Positions 51,959 to 64,000 of a stretch of 64,000 nucleotides of DNA are shown here, one piece after another. Source of the DNA: Selaginella tamariscina (taxonomy: Eukaryota > Streptophyta > Lycopodiopsida > Selaginellales > Selaginellaceae). Both the position numbers and the translations under genes were made by a program. Under the pieces are notes generated by a model. That model was given only the letters and a program-made list of their open reading frames with translations, was not told the DNA's origin and ran no database searches. The stretch is from the NCBI GenBank assembly GCA_003024785.1, contig PUQB01000246.1, positions 124,001 to 188,000 of the forward strand. The letters are read 5' to 3'. Numbering within the stretch: position 1 is the stretch's first letter; each line of letters starts with the position of its first letter.

Positions 51959-51959
51959 C

Positions 51960-54598
51960 CATCTAATGGTAACAGTTATTTAAAATTATTTTATAAACAT
52001 TATTATAAATTTTATTTGACAGTCATTTTAAATTCTATTTAATGATTACTTATATCAAACCTAAATTTTAAATTCTTTATTTACTATACATTACATAATA
52101 TATAATCAAAATCAAATAAATCTATTTTAATGAAAATATAATTATATTAATACATATTAATATTTAACAATTATAAACAAAAAGCTTAAATTTTCTCCAT
52201 TTTTATATGGTATACCAGAGAGTATTTACATAAAAGAATGGTTGTTAGTGTACATTTATAATGTGTCATGTGCATATAAAATACCTATATGTTAAAGATA
52301 CATATATTTCCATATAATAAGATGCCATAAGTTTATGTCAATTGTTCTTTAGTATACATTTACAATTTTAATGATTATTTAATTTATTAATATATAATTG
52401 CAAGGTTAAAGTCTAATTTGGTTAAGAATAATAATTAGATTGAGGATAATTAAATAATTATGGAATAAGGTAAACTTATCAAGTTAAAAGATAATAAGTG
52501 GCCAGCTTAGAGATAACTTCATCCAGTTCAAAAAACTGAATTAACAATTCAATTTAAATGTAAACTCATCGTGTTAAGGATAAAAACTAAATTAAAGATT
52601 TATTAATTAATAAAATATTATTAAATAATTAAGCTCACCAATAGTGAACATATGTACTAGTGTGTGGTGTGTATATATATATTGTCACATTTATAATTAA
52701 TGAAAATACATTTTGCTATAATAAAATCCAATGGACCCATGATTCAAACATATATAGATGAGCAAGTTACTTTGGCACACACATTCATTTCTAGTGAAAA
52801 GATGAAATTATTTATGTTAATTAGTGTGAACTAAACCTTGTACAGCAAATTTTAAAAAACTTATATCAACTTTTAATATGCTGAGTCGTACGGTACATAC
52901 AAAATTTGCTTACGTAGAGAGAGAGAGAGAGAGTGAGTACTTAACTTTTAACAATGTATGTTAGACTTATAAGCTATTTAAAAACTGGTTAACTGCAAAG
53001 CATACATGCCGTCCTCCTTACTTCCACAGAAATTGAGTGATCCATGGGTCTCATTTATGGTGCTTATGAAGTAAGTGACATTGGTGTGTGTTGTGTACAT
53101 GTTTCAGTGATGGACAATATTAAAAGAAGGCAAAAGTAGAGGGAGGTCATTCCTGCATGTCACCACATGGAGTAGACAAGGCAACATATGAGGTGTGTGT
53201 GCGCGTGCGCGTGTGTGGTTTTCCTATTGTAGTTAGTTGCAAAAAAAAAACAGTTGCTTCACCAGATGTTGAAAAACCAACAAGCTATCTACGATACTTT
53301 AGCGTTCAGGTTCGTATGTTCTTTTCTTACTCCTCAAGTTAGTTTATTAGCATATATAAGAGTCAGAGGGGCTATAATTCGGGTTTTAGTAATGTATGTA
53401 TATTTTTAATAATAATGTAGAGGTTTCTTTAGCCATAATGTAGCCCGCCCCTTGGGGTTAATAGTTTTGGGTCATAGAAAAATGTAAATGAAAGTAGGAC
53501 AAAATCTAGGTTATGACACCCTTAGGATTAGTTTGGTTCAAGTTGTTCCTTGTTGTTCACTTTAAAATACAGATCTTGATATTAAATAAGAATATTTAAT
53601 TCTTTTTTATTATGAAAAAACCACCTAAATAATATGCAAGTGGATAAAAAGATTGTTATGGGTTACAAGATCGTGGATAAATAAAAGTAAAATGGTAAAG
53701 AGGGCATTCAAATTTTGAATCATCTTTATGATGTATTATTTTTTTGAATATATTTTCATCTTTTTCTCACTATTATATTTGTTTTTTATTTTAGTAGTTT
53801 CTTACGTTTCCTTAACATTATTACACCAAAGTCCACAGTAGTATTCTTAACATATTGATATTCTTACATCATAGTACTATACATTCTTATAACCAAGTCA
53901 TAATTACTTTCATACTCTTGTATTTAATTGTTCAGTCATATAGATAAGCACTTCATAAGCATAAAAGAAATAACATATTAAGAAGATGTATACAAACAAG
54001 AAATTGTGAAAGTATTATGTAAGGCACTCGAAGATGAACATCTAAAACATTTTGTAGTAGATCAACATGAAAAGTATTAGAAATCGGATTAAGGTGGTCC
54101 ACATTATTAAAAGTGCGAATTAAATATTGTCAACAGTGTGAAATTTGTAATAACATGGATATATACATTACATCAAATACAACTTTTGCATTGAATCATG
54201 ACATTAAGACTTTTATGAAATGAGTAATGGATTTCATAAAACCCATAAATTTAAAATTAATTGATAAAATCAATTTATTCTAGTTCTGGAGTACATCACT
54301 AAAAGGTGGAACATACATATTGAGCATGAAGAGTAACAAAGGTTTTATATAGAAATATAATATATATGAACCACTATTATATTTAATTAACTATCATGAG
54401 AGTCATTTATGAATAATGTAGTATAGATACTTTACTTTAAATATTTAATTGAGGTCATCTTTTGCATTATGAACATTTCATATTACTTTCAAAATAATTA
54501 TTAAGTTTAGTTTATTTCAATTAAGAAGTAGTAATAGATGAAAGTTATTATGTCATCTCTAAGTATTGTAACAAGAAAATATAATATGAAAGAAACTA
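51960..54598. other. AT-rich region, no gene supported
   Basis: Mostly AT-rich. A (GA)n lies at 52917-52934 and a (GT/GC)n at 53193-53215. A possible exon (53244-53310) is discussed under rejected items. Confidence 0.5.
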
Positions 54599-55371
54599 TG
54601 TTAGAGTTTTAACCGAAGAGCCAACACGTAGTTGTTTAGTGGCTATCTGGTGTCATCACCTTGTGTGAACAACACTAAGTCTTTCAAGATGTCCCTAAGA
54701 GTTTGACTCAGATGCTTAAATAAACAAAAACTTAGAGTCTACCTTAAATCCCTTAGAATAACCATCCCAAACCATGGAAGATATCCCGAATAAACTTTAG
54801 GATCCTATCTAGTAAACCTAGATAGGTTATGCCTTAACCCACAAAGGAAATGTGTTCACACATACCCTGTGACAAAGCTAAGGCATTGTCACTTACCTTT
54901 TAAGAATCACCCTCATCTGGGAGTACAACCCTTTAAAGTGACGAGGGATACCCTGAACCATGACTAACCCTTACGGGTTTGAGTAGCCAAGTTATACCCT
55001 AGACCTATGGCTAACTTAGTAAGGACATGAGTGTGCGCGTAGGCGGACACAAGTGTTTTCTAAGCAAACTCCTTAAGGTTAAGTTTGGATAACCCTAAGT
55101 ACATAGTCTCGCGGGTGCCTTATGAAAGGGCTCTACTAACAAGCTTAGGTTATTCAATTCTTGAATTCAAGGAGAATGCTAAAGCACACCTAGTTATGAG
55201 ACCTAACCTCCCTTGAGCAGATGCCCAAGGCTTAACACCCTAGTGCGAGCACAAACATGCTTGTTTGCTAGAGTATCCAGCCCCTTGGCAACAAACCCAT
55301 AACACAACCCTAAAGGGCATACCTCGAGCATTGTATCGTGTGATGTTTAGCCCAGTGTCACATCTCCATGA
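54599..55371 (-). mobile_element. 1.7-kb LTR-like repeat, copy B, distal part
   Basis: Reverse complement of 31420-32140 at clear but imperfect identity, starting TGTTAGAGTTTTAAC (complement of the CTCTAACA end). It is split from its other part (60178-61068) by the gypsy element between. Confidence 0.65.
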
Positions 55372-58300
55372 TGTCAAGCCACGATCCAAGAGCATTGTCT
55401 TAAAGTAAGGAGGCTTGACTCAAGAGCAAGACAAGAATTAGAACAAGACAAGAACAAGAGGCTAAGAGCAAGACAAAAAAAAGACAAAAACAAGAAGCAA
55501 GGAGCAAGACGAATAAGACAAGAATGATCGTAGAATAACTAGTGTTAATAGTAACTGATTGTATAACAATTAAGTCAGAGCTTTTATGCTCACAACTCCA
55601 AGAGCTAATTTGGTCATGAGCCTAATCTAGTCATGAGCTAAAAATGGTGACCCTTATCCTATAAGTATATCCTGTAAGCATATCTTATAAGCATATCCTG
55701 TAGGTATATCCTGTAAGCATTTCCTGTAGGTATATCCTATAGGCATATCATGTATCATGTATCCTGTATCAAGTCATGATAGCACCTCCTCCTTAAGGAC
55801 GAGTTCCACGAGTCCTAGACCTGGTTTAGTAGGATAACATTGATGAAAAGAAGCAACCTTAGAAGAAGCATGGAGTAAATTGGATGCAGGTTCCCAAGTG
55901 CGATTAGTAGGCAAATAACCTTTCCAATCCACCAAGTATGTAGTTGGCGGCGATGAATACGAGAATCAAGGATGGCAACTTCGTACTCAGGTTCGTTGTC
56001 AATGACATAGGAGGGAGGAGGAGAAGCACGACCAGAAGAGAAGAAGTATGATACGGTTTTAATAAAGATGTGTGAAACACAGATAAAGATTCACAGTAGA
56101 TGGTAGCTAATCGAAAGCTACAGGATTGACCTTAGCTACAATTTTGTAAGGGTCCAGTGTTGAAAATCCAACTTAGAAGAAGGCATGTTGGTGTGGATAT
56201 GTTGACGAAAAAGCCACACGAGATCACCAATCTTGTACACAGGTGCTGGCTGACGATGAGCATCAGCATGACGCTTATACCGTTCCTGTGCCTGTTAAAG
56301 ATGAACTTGGAAGATCATCTTCTACCTGACAAAGATGCTAAAGACGATCCTGTACTGCAGGAGCGGAAGAAGGAGAAGCATAAGGAGCAAAATCAAAAAC
56401 GTGGATGGTAGCTTGTAAAAGCAAAGAAAGGTGTCTGGCCTAGATGTGTGAACGGAGTTGTTGTAAGCAAACTCCGCTATAAAAAGAAGGTCCAACTAAT
56501 TGTCCTGTTGGTAACTGATGAGACAGTGAAGATACTGCTCCAAGGTCTGAATCGTGCGTTTTGACTGCCTACAGGATGGAGTAACTTGTCTTCTCCAACT
56601 TGTGATAACATAAAACCTATTGTAAAATCTGAAGTATTTGCTTCAATGAAGAAAGGACGAGAAGGATCAAGATGTGTTAAAATCGAAGTTGTCGTGAGCC
56701 TTTCACTCTCGTAAGTTCCTTTTGGCGAAGATTAATTATGAGATTCATGACAAGGAATTCAATGCCATTATGGATTCATTTGAGGAATGGCGGCACATTT
56801 GTTTTCTGCTCATTGGAGATCCATTTTTATGGATTTCCTCACAGATCTTCCTCCTTCTCGTGGATTTGATGCAGTTCTTGTGGTGGTTGACCGTTTCACT
56901 AAATAGGCTTATTTCCTACTATATAACAAGATGGCTACAAGCCAGACAACTGCTGAGTTTAGTGATCCGCAAAGTGTTCCAACATCATGGTCTTCCTGAC
57001 AGCATTGTTTCTGATTGGGTCCAACAATTCATGTCCAGATTTTGGCAAGAGCTTCTCCGGAGTCTATAAGTTAAAGCGGATCTTTCTTCAGAATATCATC
57101 CACAAACCGATGAAGGCATCCTTGAGTGTTGTGAATGCATGTTTCACCTTGTCAGATCAAGAGAAATCCCCTGTGCGCTTGGTGAGTTCTATGAATGGAA
57201 GTACACACTTGGAAAAGTCCTGTATGAACCGCATGTAGAAGTTTGCAAAAGCCAAGGAAACATTGTACGTCTCGTATAAACTTGGGCCTCTCCCACTTCA
57301 CTATAGTCTTCACCTTGTACATGTCCATGGAAAACGCCTGATGTAGCCCAAGAACTCCACAATATCCCTGTCAAGAAAATACTTTTTCAACTTCGCATAC
57401 AGGCCATGCTCATGAAGCTTCTATAGAACTAGTCATACATGCTTGTCATGTGTCGCCTGATCCTTGGAGAAAATCAAAATGTCATCGAGGTAGATCACCA
57501 CAAACTGGTCCAAGAAGTCATGAAAGATGTCGTTCACCATGTGTTGAAACACGCTGAAGCATTGTGTAAGTCCGAAAGGCATCACCATGTACTTGAAATG
57601 TCCATACCTTGTACAAAAGGCAATCTTCCACTCATCACTTAGACAAATCCGTACAAGATTGTAGGCCCTTCATAAGTCAATCTTCGTGAACACCTTTGCT
57701 CCTTGTAGCCAATCGAGAAGTTCCGGGATTAATGGTAATGGGTATCGGTTTCAGATGGTGACTTGATTCAAACCCTATAGTCTATAACCAAACGCAAACT
57801 CCCATCTTTCTTCTTGGTAAAAAAGATAAGTGCTCCTGCAAGGACTTTGAGTGACAAATGAAGCCGAATGCCAAGTTGTCCTCGATGTACTTGCGAAGAA
57901 CCTGCAATTCTGTAGGTGATAGTGTATAAATCGATCCGAACGGTGGAGTTTTTTTTTCCACAAGATCGACCAAAAGATGAAAAGGAACATGATCAGTGGC
58001 AAGTTCATGCATAGTAGTGATAAGAACTCGAGAGGAGAAGGAGGGAGTTGTGACTAAAAAGAGGAAGGATCCTGGGGGTGGAACAGAAGCAAAGTAATGA
58101 ATAGAGCAGATTGGGGAAAACCTGTGCGAATGTTGACGAATGTACAGGATTGGAAGAATCTTATACAAAGTCTGTGAATGTACATTAGTGAGGAGAGACT
58201 GTGAATGTGCTGACGAACTAACAGGAGATGAATCCTGTCGAGGAGGAATTTTCAACACTAGGCACTCTGTAGCTTGTACTACCTTAGAAACTAAGGTCAT

Positions 58301-60177
58301 ATCCTGCACGCAGGAAGGTACATGATTAATCCTAGTTGCCAAAGAGGAAAACATGAGCGTCTTAGACCTCCAGTCGATATGAGGATTTGCAACCACGAAC
58401 CATGGCATGCCTAAAACGATGGAGTCGTTCAAGTCTTAATCAAGTTGAAGAAATCGAACAGTTGAATGCGTCATGAGTGCAAGAGAGAGGTGTGGTAGCA
58501 TAGGTAACTGCGCCAAAAGCAATTAGACGACCATCACCACCTCTATAGGAACTACACGCTTCAATTTACCACCAGAATGCCATGCTGAATTGCAAAAGTG
58601 TCATCCATGAAGCATGCATTTGCCCCAGTGTCTAACAGGGCAAACTCCTTGAGCTCTTGATTATTAAGACGAATGTGTACATGAAACTTGAGCGACGGAA
58701 TGGTGTGAGCAACACCAATGAAGCTTGCACCTACGTCCAACTTCGTGGCTCCTAGACGAAGTGGACATTAAAGTTTTCTGACTAAACTTCAGCTTCAACT
58801 TCACGCATCTTGAACTTTCTAATTTTAATAAGACATTTCGCCACCTTGTGTACTACTTCACCACAATACAAGCATAAGTTCTCACGCGACGACATTGCTT
58901 CTCAGCAATTGAAAGTGGGCCACGCTTGTATTTTTCAACCTCCATAAGAACACTTCAGAAGGTGTTGTAGTAACATGTGCTACAGCTACAGGATTAGCTT
59001 AAGAACTGATGACGGGATTTTTCCTAACGACGCTTAGAACAAACGGTTGTCGCAATGAACAGCCATTGCATGATCTCCATTAATGTTTGGGCATCCGGTA
59101 ACGTAAGTAGAAGGTCCTTCACGTCATCCTCACCCAAAATGGAAGTTCAATTTAAGTCTCGTCCCATGGAATGTTCGTGCAAAGTTGCTAAAATTGGATG
59201 CATAAACGGAACTGGTTGGGATCCTTGTGTGAGCTTCTGTAACTTCGTGCATGCGAATGGTACTTATTAGGATCTCCAAAGAAGGCTTCAAAGGTGCAGA
59301 ATCCTTCAAAGTCTTCCATCAATGGGTCATCACACTCTAGCAAAGGGGCAAACCCAAGCTTATGGAGATCCAATTAGTAAGGATGTCAAAAGGCCAACCT
59401 TTTGTGCATCAGTCGAGTAACGGCGTGGTTGCATGCGGATCAAAAGCCTGATCTGATTCAAGAAACCTTGAAAATCGGCAGTTTCCACTAAACTTCTCTA
59501 GCATGTTTGATCTTTGGTTCTGAAGAAGAGTTCAATGGAGAGGAAACAACGGATGCTTGAGAAGAGCCTGTGTAGCAGCCTTGGAGGATGCATCAGCATT
59601 GCATGTGCCGCATTGGTGGAACCTTGTAGATCTGTGACCACTTGGCGTAAAGTGGCTAGCTCATGAAGTAACATTTGATGCTCGCGTTGAAATTGCTCAA
59701 AATCTACCATGATCCGTAAAAAAAGAAGAAAGAAAGCAAGGGAGAAAAGCTAAGGAAAAAAAAAGTAACTAAAAGTCAGTTAGTTATAAAATTAGTTACT
59801 ATCAAACTGTCAAGTCACAATCCAAGAGCAAGGAGGCTTGACTCAAGAGCAGGACAAAAACAGAACAAGACAAGAACAAGAGCTAAGAACAAGACAAGAA
59901 CAGACAAGAATAAGAGGCAAGAAGCAAGACAAGAACAAGACAAGAATGATCATAGAATGGTTGGTGTTGATAGTAACTGATTGTACAACAATTAGGTCGA
60001 AGCTTTTATGATCACAACTCTAAGAGCTAATTTAGTCATGAGCCTAATCTAGTCATGAGCTAAAAATGGTGACCCTTATCATGTAGGTATATCCTATAAG
60101 CATATCTTGTAGGCATATCCTGTAGTATTGTATGCATATCCCGTATCCCGTATCCTATATCTTGTATTGAGTCGACA
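55372..60177 (-). mobile_element. Ty3/gypsy LTR retrotransposon fossil (TGTCAAG family), rearranged and broken
   Basis: LTRs at 55372-55781 (410 bp) and 59808-60177 (370 bp) open TGTCAAG and share the TATCCTRTAGG array. Both belong to the family of the solo LTR at 28275. On the minus strand are gag-like (58.9-59.7 kb), protease (LGMPWF..NPHIDW, about 58.4 kb) and reverse transcriptase (57.4-57.9 kb) parts. A block at about 56690-57090 with RNase H and integrase traces reads on the plus strand, so the inside is rearranged or composite. More than ten breaks. The LTRs differ noticeably, which means considerable age. It is nested in the 1.7-kb repeat. Confidence 0.75.
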
Positions 60178-61068
60178 CTGCCTACCACAATGTGGGCTAT
60201 CATGCCATAGCCCCTTAGATTCAAGGGTTGTACTAAGTGCCATAAATGTGGCTCCTAAATGCTAACTCTAAAACCCCTTAGTGAACCCTTAAGAATTGGG
60301 TAACATGAACCTGTTAAACAAGATCCCATGCCCACAATTGGATAAGGACATGGATGTGCCTTGTTTGGGCATGAGTGTTACACTTGGCTTGACGTGGAAG
60401 AGGAGGCTAGAGACAAGCCTCAACTCTACCTCTTGGAACATACATTCCAACAAGACCTTCTAGGCATGGATTCGCCAATGTTAAGGGTGAGCTACCCTAA
60501 AGTGTGGACGTACCTTATTTGGAATTTAGGATGGCACAACAAAGGGTTATACTTTAACAACACAAGCTAAAGCTTGCACTGGCAGAAGAGTAATGAACTC
60601 AGTCATGAATCCAGAGTTCTCTACTACATACCTACCTTATTTATGTGACGGAGCCCCCCCCTCTTTTCCTACATGTATAAGTGGGTTGGCACGAAATGCA
60701 GGTCCCTTAACTAAATAAGATGAGTTATTAATGAAACCTAATTCTTACCCCTAAACCCTACTGAGGGGGTGGGTTTTTAAGGGCTGGGTTAGGAGGGGTG
60801 TTCTTAACCCTAATTAACATGCCAAACTCACATGCATTAACCAATCAACCTAATTAAGACGTCAAATTGGGGTTGGGTTTTCTAAAAGGTAAGTGCTACC
60901 TTTGCATAGAGTTTCTCGCGATATCTAATGACAACCAGTTAGACTACCCTAAACACCTAAGTGCACTAAGCGGGGCTGTTTCTCACTACATTTAGGGTTC
61001 ATCAACATAGTATAGTAGGTAACAACAATCAACCTCCAAAGTAAAATGTCGAGTCATAGTAAAAACTA
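60178..61068 (-). mobile_element. 1.7-kb LTR-like repeat, copy B, proximal part
   Basis: Reverse complement of about 30460-31420, starting at the TAGTTTTTACTATGACTCG end (61050-61068, reversed) and stopping where the gypsy element enters, next to the CCCACATT site that is uninterrupted in copy A. Confidence 0.65.
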
Positions 61069-61471
61069 TGACAAACTAAATAAGAAGAAAATACACTTAA
61101 CATGACAATAAATATTTATATGGAATAAACATTATAAAATATATAGTTATATAATCACATCTTAAAGTCTGACATGATTAACAAACAAGAATACAAATAA
61201 GACTAAATCAAAGAAGGTGATATAATATGTTATTATCATCGTCAATTGTGATACTTAAAGACATATACTTAAACCTAAATGGTATTATTGAAAGAATTAA
61301 ACAAAACCATGATGTTATTAAATTTAAGAGGGAATTTTTTATTACAAACACTAATTACATTCACAAATACAACAATTATAATACTAGATAAAGATATTTG
61401 AGAAATAAAGAATATATACTTTTTAAGAAAAAATTCATTGAACAAGAAAAAAACTCAAAGTTATTATTATT

Positions 61472-61539
61472 GTTCATTATATTATAGTGCAATCCTAATG
61501 AATTATACTTCATTAGGATTGCAATATAATATAATGAAC
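61472..61539. repeat. Near-perfect 31-bp-arm inverted repeat
   Basis: Arms 61472-61502 and 61509-61539 (GTTCATTATATTATAGTGCA and onward) pair with one mismatch around TTATAC. It is unusually well kept for the AT-rich desert around it. Confidence 0.88.
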
Positions 61540-62235
61540 ATTAAAAAATAAAGAAGTATTTCTAACTATGTAATTCATCATAATTAAGTTAAAGATATAA
61601 GATAGTATTTAAAAATTAAATCTTATAAAAAAGAATTTATGTTTGTAACAATGTTTGAAAATGGTAATTGTGAAGTGATACAATGTATCTACCATTATTT
61701 TTAAGTGCAACAAGTACATATTATAAATATTTAAAGTAGCTTGAAGTTTAATTAATAATAGAAAGCTGGATAATATAAAATATTAATTATATGAAAAACA
61801 TAAATATTTAATAAATTAGAATATTGATTAATTTAATATATAAAAAGAGGTATTAAAGAGGAAATAGAAGAAAGAATTGTCATGAAAGTTGAAAAAAGCC
61901 TTGTAAATTAAATTTAATGTGTTAATGTTTTAAAAACTATTTAAATAAAATCTATTGAACATTAATTTTAAAATTTACATACTTAAATGATGTATTTGAG
62001 TTCATAAAATTTATTGAGTTGCATATACACATTAGTACCTTTTCAAATTTTGTTATAAAAACCCTATATATATATAATTTTAATCATGTTATACATGATT
62101 ATTCATTGGGTTTGCATATTATTGTAAGTAAAAGTGAACTAAAAATAATAAATAAGAGAAACATATTAAAATGAAAAGTTAATTCTATTTTAAAATTTAA
62201 GTAACCCTTAATGAATAATATTAAAGAAAGTTAAA

Positions 62236-62315
62236 AAAATGTGCAAACCATTGTAATGCACATATTATAATGGGCATAATTATAATATGTGCCCATTACA
62301 CATTGTGGGCACACA
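62236..62315. repeat. Inverted repeat GTAATGCACATATTATAA
   Basis: The left arm around 62252-62270 pairs with ATTATAATATGTGCCCATTAC at 62279-62299, with a small bulge. Direct neighbours repeat CATTGT/ACACATTGTG. Confidence 0.6.
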
Positions 62316-62439
62316 TGAAATGTTTTTATCTTAAACATTAGTTGATTTTATTTTTGCATATTTATTTAACACAATATAACCAAAAAACTTCATTAACAAT
62401 AAATATTTTTCAATTTAATAAAGATTTATAAGATCCACG

Positions 62440-64000
62440 TGTACGGCTGCATGCGCACATACTATTATTAGCATAGTGGATTTGATAACCGTCGGATTGG
62501 ATTAAGGCACCGTACTTTCCTATAAATAATAGCACCCAATTTAATGTCACTCCTGAGCTGATCACTATCAAGAAATAAAGAATAAAGCAAGTCTTTATTT
62601 CTTATTAACCAAGGGGCCGGCAACAACACTAACTAGAGGCCTCCTATATAAATTTGGACCACTCGCTCTTGTATATAAGTTAGGGCTTCTGAATTAATGG
62701 GGATACACATTTCTATATTCCGAGCTCTCACATTGGTGGAGGTGAGGGGCACTTCTAATTGTCCCTACGGAGTGCTCGGATTTGTGTCTTTTTATCAATT
62801 TTCTTTGTTTTTTTAGGTTTAGCTTTTCTATTGTTTAGATATATTCCTTTCTTGTAGATTTGTCTTTTCTTTGTATATTGATCCACAACAGGCAAATCCT
62901 TTGTCTGTGGAGTAGTTACTCATGCAATTGTTTGAATGCCATGCGTATGCAACTGACAATCATTCTCAGTTGATGGCAACATCACAGTCCAGGGTACTCC
63001 TCCTCTACTCATGTTGCAAACCCTGTGTCCGGCCGGATTTCTTCGTGGAAATCCTGGAGATGATGTGTACCATTGGTTTGACCACTTCCACTGTGGTTGC
63101 CACATATTATTGTGGGATGCTGCTCAGTGTTTGTGCGAGTTTCCTACTTGTCTTCAAGGGCTGGCGTTGCGAGTGGTACAATGGTCTGGACGTTGCAACT
63201 CGTGGAGATTGGAATATTCTTCTAGAGATCTTCAAACGTGCATTTGGGCATGCGGACGACTGTGATCGATGTTTTCAGCAGTTGCATCGTATTCGTCAGG
63301 AGCCATCTAAGTCGGTGATGACAATTTGGTGTTCGATTTTGAAGCCTTTTGCTGTGTGCAAAACTTAACATGTCAGAACGCATTCAAGTTAGGTATGTTG
63401 TGGCCAGCACTCGTTAAGACCTTGTGGGGATTGTGCATGCACTAGCTCCAGTGACTCTTGAAGATGCTTTGAGGCTGGCACAACGATTATGAGTCGTCAC
63501 CTCTCCCACTTGCGCCTTCACGTGCTCTTGTTCCACTCATGTTGGGGATGGACCTGCTCCGATGGAGGTTGAGGCTGTTGCCGCTCGTGTACCAGCACAA
63601 GGTGGGGCCCGTGGACGAGGACGTGGACGTGCAGTTCGTTGTTGGGCATGTGATGAGGTTGGACACACGTATCGGCGCTGTCAACGGTTTCCCGATTGGC
63701 GTCCCCCATTTCCAGGATGGAGGCCATGGCGTCAACAACGTCCGGTTGGTGCTGCTGCAGTGGAAGGTTGTGATGCGGTGGATCTTCCGGGAAACGACGA
63801 ATCGCACGAGTAGAGGAGGGTCCTCGTGCGAATAAATTAGTGACCCCTCCATCTTTCTTTCGGGAGTATCATCAAGGGGTTCACTCGGCACCAAATCATC
63901 CGGTTTTCACTTTTCAAGCTCGTTTAATCACACCACGTCCTGTTTTCCTTTCAGTGTTGGTGGATACAGGTTCAAGTTTGTCCTCTGTTTCTCAATCTGT
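62440..64000 (+). mobile_element. 5' part of a Ty3/gypsy element (LTR end, gag, protease start), cut by the window end
   Basis: CTATATAAATT promoter-like sequence and an LTR end near 62730 are followed by a primer-site-like TTGGTGGAGGTGAGGGGC (62733). Gag follows (RGDWNILLEIFKRAFG..CFQQLHRIRQEPSKSVM), then a zinc knuckle, CWACDEVGHTYRRC, at about 63640, and the protease start LVDTGSSLSSVSQS at the window end. The parts are not all in one frame; at least a few breaks. It looks younger than the other gypsy fossils because the domains are clear. Confidence 0.8.

Larger units (their letters stand above)
61070..62430. other. AT-rich spacer with two hairpins
   Basis: No coding or RNA gene is seen apart from the two inverted repeats listed. 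Confidence 0.55.

Noticed and set aside
53157-53320. Possible exons with GT-rich intron (block LLHQMLKNQQAIYDTLAF at 53258-53313)
   Set aside because: Splice signals are plausible, but no flanking exons or recognisable domain support a gene.

Overview
The window is nuclear DNA of a land plant. The genes carry plant-specific families (a pentatricopeptide-repeat gene, a WNK kinase, a plant Raf-like kinase, an SGF29 SAGA subunit, a pfkB-type kinase, gamma-SNAP). The PPR motifs have the wording common in lycophyte PPR proteins (LVNMYGKCG, DVVVGTALLNMYG) and several introns are only about 45-70 bp. I infer a Selaginella-like lycophyte, but the sequence does not prove it. Most introns hold or consist of (GT)n, (CT)n or (AT)n tracts.

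Layout. 1-3.0 kb: PPR gene (-), frame-broken, head-to-head with gamma-SNAP (+, 3.16-5.27 kb), which is intact in nine exons. 5.97-7.41 kb: an unrecognised (+) gene with 51-bp tandem repeats and a hydrophobic C-terminus. 8.35-11.4 kb: WNK kinase (+). 13.6-17.4 kb: SGF29 (-) plus a decayed copy of its last exon. 18.3-19.5 kb: a conserved calycin/DUF3598-like gene (-). 20.1-33.85 kb: two decayed Ty3/gypsy elements with nested LTR insertions, and between them a small unrecognised gene remnant at 27 kb. 33.85-37.9 kb: AT-rich desert. 38.3-41.1 kb: Raf-like kinase (+). 41.6-43.8 kb: pfkB kinase (+). 43.9-46 kb: low-complexity, basic, probably nuclear protein (-). 46.4 kb: SINE-like fragment. 47.26-50.95 kb: a LINE with an inverted 5' part, lying directly against a tRNA-Ser(UGA) gene and preceded by the 3' tail of an older copy at the same tRNA start. 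51-54.6 kb: AT-rich DNA with a foldback repeat. 54.6-61.06 kb: a 1.7-kb LTR-like repeat split by a 4.8-kb gypsy element. 61.1-62.4 kb: AT-rich with perfect hairpins. 62.5-64.0 kb: 5' end of another gypsy element.

The host genes are housekeeping in character (membrane fusion, signalling, chromatin, carbohydrate kinase) and show no shared pathway. Most have one or more single-base frame breaks, mostly apparent deletions, while gamma-SNAP has none. Either the assembly keeps long-read indel errors or some genes are decaying. The most unusual structures are the tRNA-anchored, 5'-inverted LINE, the three short duplications of exon edges (SGF29, Raf-like, pfkB) and the placing of splice donors inside GT/CT microsatellites.
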